Origin: Gemmatimonas sp.
Lineage (GTDB): Bacteria > Gemmatimonadota > Gemmatimonadetes > Gemmatimonadales > Gemmatimonadaceae
Length of the DNA stretch: 33,185 nucleotides
Direction: 5' to 3'
NCBI GenBank assembly: GCA_011390885.1
Contig: JAABRO010000032.1
Coordinates: forward strand, 1-33,185
The position numbers and the translations under genes were made by a program. This document shows positions 1 through 7,003 of the stretch, in pieces; the first letter of the stretch is position 1, and each line of letters starts with the position of its first letter. Under the pieces are notes generated by a model. It searched no databases, was not told the DNA's origin, and worked only from the letters and a program-made list of their open reading frames with translations.

Positions 1-26
1 GGCGCCGCGGACCGAGTGCGTCCGCG

Positions 27-329
27 GTGCTGGCACGACGGGTGGCGATCGGCGCGGGCGTGGTGGCCGTGGTGTTCTTCGCGTTCGAGGGGGGCGAGTA
101 CGGCACGGGCGACCTGCGGGCGCGCACGAGCCGGCGCGCCGCCCTCGAGCTCGAGGTGCAGCAGCTGCAGGCGACGGTCGATTCGCTGAAGGCGGAGCTG
201 GAGGCGGTGGAGAAGGATCCGGCCACGCTGGAGCGGATCGCGCGCGAGGAGTTCGGCATGGTGAAGGGGGACCGGGAGTTGCTGTACCGGTTTGCCGAAG
301 AAGACGGGGAGGGGGATTCGCTGCGCTGA
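27..329 (+). CDS. Septum formation initiator (FtsB/DivIC-like) protein
   Basis: This 100-residue protein has the layout of the FtsB/DivIC family. A short N-terminal hydrophobic segment (about residues 6-20) would anchor it in the inner membrane. A coiled coil rich in Leu, Glu and Ala follows (about 35-68), and then the conserved tail RIAREEFGMVKGDRELLYRF (about 70-89), which resembles the family signature. Known members link the early and late divisome together with FtsL and FtsQ-type proteins. The GTG at 27 is the first usable start inside the window, but the frame stays open to base 1, so the true start may lie outside. The next features are tRNAs with their own promoter, so the gene probably ends its transcription unit here. 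Family assignment is fairly sure; the exact orthologue is not. Confidence 0.8.
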   Translation: MLARRVAIGAGVVAVVFFAFEGGEYGTGDLRARTSRRAALELEVQQLQATVDSLKAELEAVEKDPATLERIAREEFGMVKGDRELLYRFAEEDGEGDSLR

Positions 330-349
330 CGTTTCGGGGGCGTGTGCCC

Positions 350-378
350 TTGACATCCTGCCATCACCCAGGCATTAT
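350..378 (+). promoter_or_regulatory. Sigma70-type promoter of the tRNA pair
   Basis: A perfect -35 hexamer TTGACA (350-355) is followed by a 17-base spacer and a -10 hexamer CATTAT (373-378, four of six consensus positions, including the key A2 and T6). The predicted transcription start is around 385, just before the mature 5' end of tRNA-fMet at 389. It is the clearest housekeeping promoter in the window. Confidence 0.8.
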
Positions 379-388
379 CCGGGTCTGA

Positions 389-462
<74 letters not shown>

Positions 463-518
463 TGATGGAGCGGCCGGTCCTCGCGGGCCGGCTGTTTCGT
501 TTGTGAGAGGTGCGGTGC

Positions 519-592
519 GGCAGGGTAGCTCAGCTGGTAAGAGCGCACGACTCATAATCGTGAGGTCGAGGGTTCGAGCCCCTCCCCTGCTA
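519..592 (+). tRNA. tRNA-Met (CAU), elongator; tRNA-Ile2 not excluded
   Basis: The acceptor stem GGCAGGG (519-525) pairs with CCCTGCT (585-591), with a G1-U72 wobble. The D stem is GCTC/GAGC (528-531, 541-544). The anticodon stem CACGA/TCGTG encloses the loop CTCATAA with CAU (anticodon 553-555). The T arm is GAGGG-TTCGAGC-CCCTC (568-584), and A73 is at 592. CCA is not encoded. It lies 56 bases after tRNA-fMet and is probably cotranscribed. A CAU anticodon also occurs in tRNA-Ile2, where the C is converted to lysidine. The A4-U69 and G5-C68 pairs differ from the C-G pairs at these positions in E. coli tRNA-Ile2, which favours Met, but the inner anticodon-stem pairs C29-G41 and G30-C40 resemble Ile2. 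Confidence 0.9.
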
Positions 593-625
593 TGTCGGAA
601 GTCGTTGAAAAACAACACGATACGA

Positions 626-660
626 GAACGCCCCTCGGTTGGTCCGAGGGGCGTTCTTCG
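626..660 (+). terminator. Rho-independent-type terminator after the tRNAs
   Basis: A perfect 13-bp inverted repeat GAACGCCCCTCGG (626-638) / CCGAGGGGCGTTC (644-656) encloses a five-base loop, with a short TTCG tail. It lies 33 bases after the second tRNA. It also sits downstream of the minus-strand AI-2E gene ending at 715, so it may serve both directions. The U-tract is weak. Confidence 0.75.
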
Positions 661-714
661 TTCCGGGACATTCCGGGTGCTGCCGGACGTGCGGCATGCC
701 GACCACCTGCGGCG

Positions 715-1845
715 TCACACCTTCCCCAGCTCCCGCGCCGGCACCACGCGCGCGGCTTCGCCGCTCGCCCCCGCCACGACCGCCCAATCGCCGGACACGG
801 GCGAGCCCGGCTCCGGCAGCGGCCCCATCAGCATCGCGTACCGCGCCAGCACCGCCGAACTCTGCATCATGATGCGCAGCGCGATCGTGAGCGGCACCGC
901 GAGGAACATGCCGGGCAGCCCCAGCAGCCAGCCCCAGAACACCAGCGACATGAGCACCACGAGCGGCGACAGGCGCAGGTGGCGCCCGACAATGATCGGG
1001 TCTGCCACGTTGCCCAGCGTGAAGTTGACCGCCAGGTACACCAGCGCCACCGCCGCCGCGCGCGCCGGCCCGAACTGCAGCAGCGCCACGATCACCGCCG
1101 GCACGGCCGCGATCACCGAGCCGATGCTCGGAATGAAGTTCAGCACGAACGCGAGGAAACCCCAGAAGAGCGCGAAGTCGAGCCCCAACAGCCAGGTGAA
1201 CAGGCCGATGCACAGCCCCGTGGCGAGGCTGATCAGCGTCTTGAGCACGAGGTAGCGCTGCACCTGCTTGAGCGCCCGCGCGGCCCCGCCGATGCTGCGG
1301 CTGTGGCTGCCGAAGAGCGCGCGCCACTTGTCGGGAAAGGCCACCGACTCGGCCAGCAGGAACACCACGTACAGCAGGATCAGCAGCCCTACGGTGAGCA
1401 TCGACGTGACGTTGCGCGCGGCCCGCGTCGCGAAGTCGAGCAGTCGTTCCGGTTGCACCAGCGTGGCGTAGTAATCCGGGCCGACGGCAAAGCCGGAGGC
1501 GAGCAGGCGGGCGCGCAGCGCCTCCTCCAGCACCTGGCCGCGCGCCACGTACGACGGCAGCTGCATGCGCAGCTCCACCACCGACTCGAGCACGATCCAC
1601 GCGAAGAACGAGAGCACCGTGGCGTTGAGCACCACCACCGCAAGGATCGCCACGCCGGTGCGCGCGCCCAGCTTGCGCAGCCACTCCAACGCCGGCAAGC
1701 TGACGGCGGCGACGAACGCGGCGAGCAGGAACGGCCCGATGATCGGCGAGGCCGCGCGCACGCCGGTGAGCACGATCACGACGCACGCCGCCAGGAAGGC
1801 CACGCGGGAGATGCGGTCCACGCGCAGGGCACGCGCGATGCTCAT
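715..1845 (-). CDS. AI-2E family transporter (PF01594-type membrane protein)
   Basis: This 376-residue protein is a polytopic membrane protein of the AI-2E/DUF20 family. It has paired N-terminal helices (RVAFLAACVVIVLTG and PIIGPFLLAAFVAAVSLPALEWL), a central soluble stretch with amphipathic helices, and a C-terminal bundle with the family-typical segments LNFIPSIGSVIAAVPAVIVALL and NFTLGNVADPIIVGRHLRLSP. Family members include the autoinducer-2 exporter TqsA and Na+/H+ antiporter-like proteins, so the substrate cannot be read from sequence. The ATG at 1845 is preferred because it overlaps the upstream ATPase stop (ATGA); the open frame before it is only the ATPase gene read in another frame. 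It is the last gene of the three-gene operon. Confidence 0.88.
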   Translation of the reverse strand: MSIARALRVDRISRVAFLAACVVIVLTGVRAASPIIGPFLLAAFVAAVSLPALEWLRKLGARTGVAILAVVVLNATVLSFFAWIVLESVVELRMQLPSYVARGQVLEEALRARLLASGFAVGPDYYATLVQPERLLDFATRAARNVTSMLTVGLLILLYVVFLLAESVAFPDKWRALFGSHSRSIGGAARALKQVQRYLVLKTLISLATGLCIGLFTWLLGLDFALFWGFLAFVLNFIPSIGSVIAAVPAVIVALLQFGPARAAAVALVYLAVNFTLGNVADPIIVGRHLRLSPLVVLMSLVFWGWLLGLPGMFLAVPLTIALRIMMQSSAVLARYAMLMGPLPEPGSPVSGDWAVVAGASGEAARVVPARELGKV

Positions 1846-4553
1846 GCGCGTCCTCGCGGTGCAGCCAGGGGTGGGGCGAGCAGGGAGCGCACCAGCTTGA
1901 ACATCTCCATCACGAGGAGGATCGACAGCGCGGACGCCACCGCGATGCCCCACTCGGACGGCGTCACCGGGCGTACCCCAAGAATAGCCTGCGTCAGGGG
2001 CACGTGCATCGCCAGCAGGTGCAGCCCCTGCGCCGCCGTGACCCCACCCACCAGCACGAGATTGCGGCGCAGCGGCACGCGGAACGCCGAACGGCGCTCC
2101 GAGCGGCAGCTGAACACGTGCACGTTCTGCATGAGGACGAACAGCAGCAGCAGCTCGTTGCGCGCCGTGGCCTCATCCACGCCCGAGGCGAGCAGCCACC
2201 ACCAGATGCCGAACGCGAGGCTGCCCATGGCGAGGCCGCCCAGCACCGTCTGCTGGATCATCAGCGTATCGAAGATCCCCTCGCTCGGCCGGCGGGGGCG
2301 CCGCGACATCGCGTCCTCCTCGCCCGCCTCGAACGCCAGCGAGATGTCCTGGATGCCGTTGGTGACGAGGTTGAGCCAGAGCAACTGCACGGCGAGCAGC
2401 GGCAGCGGCAAACCGAAGGCGAGCGCCAGCAGCAGCAGCAGCACCTCTGCCGCGCCCGACGACACCACCATCAACACCACCTTGCGGATGTTGTCATAGG
2501 CGAAGCGCCCCTCCTCCACGCCGGCCACGATCGAGGCGAAGTCGTCGTCGGTCACGATCAGGGAGGCGGTGTCCTTGGTGACATCCGATCCGGACCCCAT
2601 GGCCACGCCGATGTTGGCCGCCTTGAGCGCCGGCGCGTCGTTCACGCCGTCGCCCGTGACGGCCACGAAATGGCCGAGTCGCCGCAAGGCGTGCACGATG
2701 TGCAGCTTCTGCAGCGGCGCCACGCGCGCGAAGACGCGGCCTCCCGCCACGAGCGCGTCGGCGGCCGTGCCATCGGGCGGGCCGGCGTTGGCGAACTGCG
2801 CACCCGTGACGACCTGCGACGCGTCTGCGGCAATGCCGAGCTCGCGCGCGATCGCGAGCGCGGTGCGCGGATGGTCGCCGGTGACCATGGCCACGCCGAT
2901 GCCGGCGGCTCGGCACTGCGCCACGGCCGCCTTCGCCTCCGGGCGCGCGGGATCGATGAGCGCGACGAGGCCAAGCAGCGTGAGGGCGGGAAGTTCAGGG
3001 GCGTCCGGGTCCACACGGGCCGGCATCCCCTCGGCCACGGCCAGCACGCGGTAGCCCTCGTCGGTGAGCGCATCGGCGAGGGCGGTCACCGCCGTCGCGT
3101 CGAGCGGCACCTCGGCATCGCCCGCGCGCATGGCCTGGCAGCGCGGCAGCAGTGCTTCGAGCGCGCCTTTCGCGACGACGTGCGCGCGTCCCGCGTCTTC
3201 GTGGAACGTGGCCGCGAACGCGTGCTGCGACTCGAACGGAATCGTGGCGGTGATGCTCGCCGCGCGACGCACGGTGTCCGGGTCGAGGCCGGCCTTGTGC
3301 GCGAAGGTGAGCAGGGCGACGTCGACGGCGTCGCCGTCGTGGTGCCACGCTCCCTCCCGCCGCTGCAGCGTGGCGTCGTTGCACAGCACCACGGCGTGCG
3401 CGATCCGGCCGAGTGCCGGGGCATCCTCGACGGAGCGGGGCGCGCCCTCGGCATCGTGCACGCGGCCCGTGGGCGCGTACCCCTCGCCCTCCACCGTGTA
3501 CGCGGTGCCGTCGGGGAGCACCACGCGGCGGAGCGTCTGCCGGTTCACGGTGAGCGTGCCGGTCTTGTCGCTGGCGATGAACGTGCAGCTGCCGAGACCC
3601 TCCACCGCCGTGAGCCGTCGCACGATCACGTGGCGCTTCGCCATGCGCCTCGCCGCGATGGAGAGGGCGACCGTGACGGCCACGGGCATGCCTTCGGGAA
3701 TGGCCGAGACGGCGAGCGCGACGGCCAGCAGGAACACCTCGAGCCACGGCATCCCGCGCCCGATGCCGATGCCGGCGATGAGCACGCACGCCACGAGCAC
3801 CACCACGCTGATCTGTCGCGAGAAGCGCTCGAGTCGCAGCACGAGCGGTGGCTTCGTGCTCTTCGCGCCGCTCACTGCCTCGGCGATGGCGCCCACTTCC
3901 GTGTTGCGCCCCGTCGCGACGACCATGCCGAGCGCGCGCCCGGTCATGATTGTCGCGCCGGCGAAGGCCATGTTGCGACGGTCGGCCAGGGGCGCGTCGA
4001 TGTCGCGGACCGTCACGTCCTTCTCCGAGGCCGCCGACTCGCCCGTGAGCAGCGACTCGTCGGCCGAGAGTGCGGTGGCCTCGAGCAGGCGCAGGTCGGC
4101 CGCCACGCGCTGCCCCGACTCGAGGCGCACGAGGTCGCCGGGCACGAGCTCCGCCGCGTCCACCGACTGGTCGCGTCCGTCGCGCACCACGCGCACTCGC
4201 GTGCTGACAAGGCGCTGCAGGTGCGCGGCGCTCTGTTCCGCGCGCCACTCCTGGAAGGTGCCAAGCGCCGTGTTCGACGCCACGACGAAGAGGATGAAGC
4301 CCGCATCGACCACATCGCGCAGTGCGAGCGCCACGCCGGCTGCGGCGAGCAGGATGTAGATGAGCGGACTGCGCAGCTGGTGCAGCACGACCGCGAGCAG
4401 CGAGGGGGCCGCGCCGATCGGCAGGGTGTTGGGGCCGTAGCGCGTGCGTCGTGCGGCCACCTCACGCGCATCGAGCCCGCGACCGTCGGACGCGACGTCG
4501 AGCATTTCGCGGACCGCGTCGGGCGCCATGGCGTGCCACGGGGCACTCGTCAT
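1842..4553 (-). CDS. P-type cation-transporting ATPase (P2-like)
   Basis: This 903-residue ATPase has all the catalytic marks of the family. There is an N-terminal cation-ATPase domain (about 10-60), the actuator loop TGES (170-173), the M4 motif IPEGMP (285-290), the phosphorylated Asp329 in DKTGTLT, a nucleotide-binding region, and the hinge motif TGDGVNDAP (633-641), followed by C-terminal helices to about residue 890. It would pump cations across the inner membrane using ATP. The ion is uncertain. In M5 and M6 the SERCA calcium ligands are only partly kept: the motif is SSGAAEV where SERCA has Asn768 and Glu771, and NLVTNG where SERCA has NLVTDG. The start at 4553 overlaps the SLC13 stop by four bases (ATGA), and its own stop overlaps the AI-2E start in the same way. 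Confidence 0.92.
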   Translation of the reverse strand: MTSAPWHAMAPDAVREMLDVASDGRGLDAREVAARRTRYGPNTLPIGAAPSLLAVVLHQLRSPLIYILLAAAGVALALRDVVDAGFILFVVASNTALGTFQEWRAEQSAAHLQRLVSTRVRVVRDGRDQSVDAAELVPGDLVRLESGQRVAADLRLLEATALSADESLLTGESAASEKDVTVRDIDAPLADRRNMAFAGATIMTGRALGMVVATGRNTEVGAIAEAVSGAKSTKPPLVLRLERFSRQISVVVLVACVLIAGIGIGRGMPWLEVFLLAVALAVSAIPEGMPVAVTVALSIAARRMAKRHVIVRRLTAVEGLGSCTFIASDKTGTLTVNRQTLRRVVLPDGTAYTVEGEGYAPTGRVHDAEGAPRSVEDAPALGRIAHAVVLCNDATLQRREGAWHHDGDAVDVALLTFAHKAGLDPDTVRRAASITATIPFESQHAFAATFHEDAGRAHVVAKGALEALLPRCQAMRAGDAEVPLDATAVTALADALTDEGYRVLAVAEGMPARVDPDAPELPALTLLGLVALIDPARPEAKAAVAQCRAAGIGVAMVTGDHPRTALAIARELGIAADASQVVTGAQFANAGPPDGTAADALVAGGRVFARVAPLQKLHIVHALRRLGHFVAVTGDGVNDAPALKAANIGVAMGSGSDVTKDTASLIVTDDDFASIVAGVEEGRFAYDNIRKVVLMVVSSGAAEVLLLLLALAFGLPLPLLAVQLLWLNLVTNGIQDISLAFEAGEEDAMSRRPRRPSEGIFDTLMIQQTVLGGLAMGSLAFGIWWWLLASGVDEATARNELLLLFVLMQNVHVFSCRSERRSAFRVPLRRNLVLVGGVTAAQGLHLLAMHVPLTQAILGVRPVTPSEWGIAVASALSILLVMEMFKLVRSLLAPPLAAPRGRA

Positions 4554-5995
4554 GTCCAGCGCTCCACGAGCCAGATCCACCCCACGGCCACGAGCGGGGT
4601 GAGGACGCCAAGCAGCAGCCCCGCCTCGCGCAGGTCGCGGCGGCTGATGCGCTGCGTGGCGAAGGCAATGGCGTTCGGAGGCGAGCTGACAGGCAGGCTC
4701 ATCGCAGCCGACATCGCAAGCGCGAGCGGAATGAGCACGAGACGCGCCTCGCCGCCGGCCAGCGCGAGGGCGAGCGGCGTGAGAATGGTGGCGGCGGCCG
4801 TGTTGCTGATAAAGGTGGAGAGCAGCGTGCCCACGACGGCGAGCAGCATCGCGAGCAACGGGGCAGGGAGTCCGGCCACCGGCAGCCGTCCCACGAGCCA
4901 GTCGGCGAGCCCCGTCTCCGACACGCCCACGCCGAGCGAGAGGCCACCGGCAATGAGCATGAGCACGTCCCATTGCAGCGCGCGCACGTCACGTTCGCGG
5001 ATCACCCCCGCCACGGCGAGCACGGCGATCGGCATCACCGCGACCACGGCGGTGGGCACGCCATGCAGCGATTCGGTGAGCCACGCGAGCACCGTGACGA
5101 GGAAGAGCACGGCCACGAAGACGCTGCGTCCCGTGAAGGGTGTGGGCGTCGGCGCCTCGGCGTCGCGGTGCAGGGCCTCGGGGAGCGCGCGCAGGTACCG
5201 CCACACGAGCCAGCGCCAGGCCGCGGTGGCGAGCAGCAGCGCCGGTGGCAGGCCGTACACCATCCACCGCGCGAAGTCGATCGGCCCGCTTGCGGCAAGC
5301 GCGGCCACGGCAATGGCGTTGGGCGGCGTGCCGATGACCGTGCCCATGCCGCCGATGTTGGCGGCCACCGGAATGCCGAGCAGCAGCGCCGTGGCATAGC
5401 TGTGCTCGGCGGGCGCGGACGCGCCGGGTGCCGCGTCGTCGGCGTGCGAGACCTCGCGGTGCGAGACCTCGTGGTGCGAGACCTCGTGGTGCGCCACGAC
5501 CGGCATGGCGACCACGAGCGCGATCATCATGGCCGTGGTGGCCGTGTTGGACATGAACATGGAGAGGACGAACGTCACGCCCATGACGGCGAGCAGCACG
5601 CGCGGCGGCGCGGTGCCGGCCACGCGCAGGACCCGCTCGGCGAGCCGTCGGTCGAGGCCGGTGCGTGTGGCGGCCGCCGCGAGCACGAGGCCACCAAGGA
5701 ACAGCCACATCACCGGACTCGCCCAGGGCGAGATGAAGCGTTGCCACCGTTCCGGGTCGCCGCCCGCGAACGGTCGGCTCGGGTCACCGAGCAGCGCGAT
5801 CTGCAGGGCGATGACCGCGAGGCTCACGGCGAAGGCAGGAATCGCCCCCGTGATCCACCAGCCGGCCGCGGTGAGCAGGACGAAGAGCGCGTGCCGTGCC
5901 GGTTCGCTCAGCCCCGTATGCTGCGGCAGGTAGGCGACGAGCGCCGCGATGGCAGCCGTTCCGACGGAAAAGATGACGGACCGTGAGACCCGCAT
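4550..5995 (-). CDS. SLC13/DASS family anion:sodium symporter
   Basis: This 481-residue inner-membrane carrier belongs to the divalent anion:Na+ symporter family. It has two inverted-repeat halves, each with the family SNT signature: SNTAT at 149-153 and SNTAA at 397-401. The first site matches the numbering of the Vibrio dicarboxylate carrier VcINDY almost exactly. Matching helix-break motifs GTPPNAIAV (222-230) and VSSPPNAIAF (436-445) follow. Family substrates are C4-dicarboxylates, citrate, sulfate and related anions; the substrate here is unknown. A His-rich insertion at 168-184 is unusual. The ATG at 5995 gives a family-sized protein; a GTG at 6034 would add 13 residues, and neither has a clear ribosome site. 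It is the first gene of the transport operon. Confidence 0.9.
   Translation of the reverse strand: MRVSRSVIFSVGTAAIAALVAYLPQHTGLSEPARHALFVLLTAAGWWITGAIPAFAVSLAVIALQIALLGDPSRPFAGGDPERWQRFISPWASPVMWLFLGGLVLAAAATRTGLDRRLAERVLRVAGTAPPRVLLAVMGVTFVLSMFMSNTATTAMMIALVVAMPVVAHHEVSHHEVSHREVSHADDAAPGASAPAEHSYATALLLGIPVAANIGGMGTVIGTPPNAIAVAALAASGPIDFARWMVYGLPPALLLATAAWRWLVWRYLRALPEALHRDAEAPTPTPFTGRSVFVAVLFLVTVLAWLTESLHGVPTAVVAVMPIAVLAVAGVIRERDVRALQWDVLMLIAGGLSLGVGVSETGLADWLVGRLPVAGLPAPLLAMLLAVVGTLLSTFISNTAAATILTPLALALAGGEARLVLIPLALAMSAAMSLPVSSPPNAIAFATQRISRRDLREAGLLLGVLTPLVAVGWIWLVERWT
5446..5490 (-). repeat. In-frame 15-bp tandem repeat, three copies (His-rich loop)
   Basis: Three adjacent 15-base units (plus strand GCGAGACCTCGTGGT, with one base change in the first copy) lie in frame in the SLC13 gene. 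They encode three repeats of the pentapeptide HEVSH type, between the first SNT segment and the next helix. Length change by slippage would add or remove whole five-residue blocks. Confidence 0.95.
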
Positions 5996-6113
5996 GCCCA
6001 GTGGCAGCGTGACCTCGGACTCGACGCGCGTCACAGCCGCAGGTGGGGCAACGAACAGGGACCGCGATCTGCCATGCCGGAGTCTGCACTGCGCCGAGTG
6101 TCGGGGCAAGCGA

Positions 6114-6144
6114 GCGGACCCGGGTCCGCGACGCTGGGTATATT
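6114..6144 (+). promoter_or_regulatory. 16-bp perfect palindrome over a candidate promoter
   Basis: GCGGACCCGGGTCCGC (6114-6129) is a perfect palindrome between the divergent SLC13 operon and the gene at 6189. Ten bases downstream is a -10-like TATATT (6139-6144), which would start RNA near 6151 and give a leader of about 38 bases to the ATG at 6189. With a 17-base spacer the -35 position falls inside the palindrome and has no TTGACA match. A dimeric regulator at this site is therefore plausible. The operator role is inference. Confidence 0.45.
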
Positions 6145-6188
6145 GCGGAGTTCGCCGACTGCAGACCGATCGACCCGGAGTGCGACTG

Positions 6189-6980
6189 ATGAGGCAACTG
6201 CTGGCCACCTTCCTGCTGCTCGCCGCCACCGTTGCGGGCGCCTCACCGGCCGGCGCGCAGGATGCGCGCATCGTGGTGCGGGTGCTCGATCCCGAGACCA
6301 AGCCGATTCCGTACGCGCTGGTGACGATTCGCGATGGCGTCTCGCGCGTGGCCGACGACTCGGGCATGGTCTACTTCAACGAGGCGCCCAAGGATTCCAT
6401 GCGGCTGGTAGCGCGCCGCATCGGCTACGACCCGTTCGACGGCTGGGTGAATCGCTCCGAGATCACCGGCGAGTACGCCATTGCACTGCGCATCCTGCCG
6501 CGCTCCATCCAGGCGGTGCAGGTGAGCGCGCGCGCGAACACGCCGCTCGGCCGGTCGGGCTTCTACGACCGGGTGCAGCGCGTGCAGCGCGGCGCCTACA
6601 CGGCGCGCATGATCACGCCCGAGGAGCTCGAGATGCGCAACCCCATCAAGCTCACGCAGATGCTGCAGGGCGAAAACCTGGTGCGCGTGCAGCGGTACGA
6701 CATGGGGCGCTCGATGCTGACGGGGCGCGGTGGCACCTGCGCCATGACGATCCTGCTCGATGGCATGCGCATCTCGGGCACCCTCGAGGAGCTGCTCGAG
6801 AACCGCATCAATCCGCCGCCGGTCAGCTCGCTGTCGTCGGTCGATGACGTGATCCAGGTGCAGAGCGTGGCCGCGATCGAGATCTACGCGAGCGTGGCCT
6901 CGATCCCCTCCGAGCTGCAGCGCACGGCGGGCAACGTGCAGTGCGGCCTCGTGGCCGTGTGGACCGGTCGCCGGCGCTGA
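6189..6980 (+). CDS. Secreted protein with carboxypeptidase-regulatory and TonB-plug-like domains
   Basis: This 263-residue protein starts with a signal peptide (cleavage likely after AGA at about residue 23). Residues 26-112 look like a carboxypeptidase-regulatory (transthyretin-like) domain: RVLDPETKPIPYALVTI, a short turn with DDSG, and then RRIGYDPF. Residues 142-260 resemble a TonB-dependent receptor plug (ITPEELEMRNPIKLTQMLQG, ILLDGMRI, VAAIEIYASVASIPSEL, CGLVAVWT). There is no beta-barrel, so it ends where a full receptor would begin its pore. Cys184 and Cys252 could pair. The ATG at 6189 is chosen for its GGAG ribosome site at 6177-6180. Such short plug proteins are, to my knowledge, frequent in Gemmatimonadota; their role is not established. 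Confidence 0.75.
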   Translation: MRQLLATFLLLAATVAGASPAGAQDARIVVRVLDPETKPIPYALVTIRDGVSRVADDSGMVYFNEAPKDSMRLVARRIGYDPFDGWVNRSEITGEYAIALRILPRSIQAVQVSARANTPLGRSGFYDRVQRVQRGAYTARMITPEELEMRNPIKLTQMLQGENLVRVQRYDMGRSMLTGRGGTCAMTILLDGMRISGTLEELLENRINPPPVSSLSSVDDVIQVQSVAAIEIYASVASIPSELQRTAGNVQCGLVAVWTGRRR

Positions 6981-7003
6981 GCGTCGGTGGCTGCGTCGCT
7001 CAG
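6977..7003. repeat. Inverted repeat holding both stop codons of a convergent gene pair
   Basis: CTGAGCG (6977-6983) and CGCTCAG (6997-7003) form a 7-bp stem with a 13-base loop. The TGA of the plus gene (6978-6980) and the TGA of the minus gene (7000-7002) are both inside the stem. It could act as a bidirectional hairpin, but there is no U-tract. Confidence 0.5.

Noticed and set aside
2004-5399. Very long plus-strand open frame (over 1100 codons) opposite the ATPase and SLC13 genes
   Set aside because: It is antisense to well-supported genes, its product is Arg/His-rich without domain patterns, and GC-rich codons on the real strand remove stops from the opposite frame.
5446-5490. Short repeats as a CRISPR array
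   Set aside because: The 15-base units are contiguous, in frame and without spacers; no cas gene is present.
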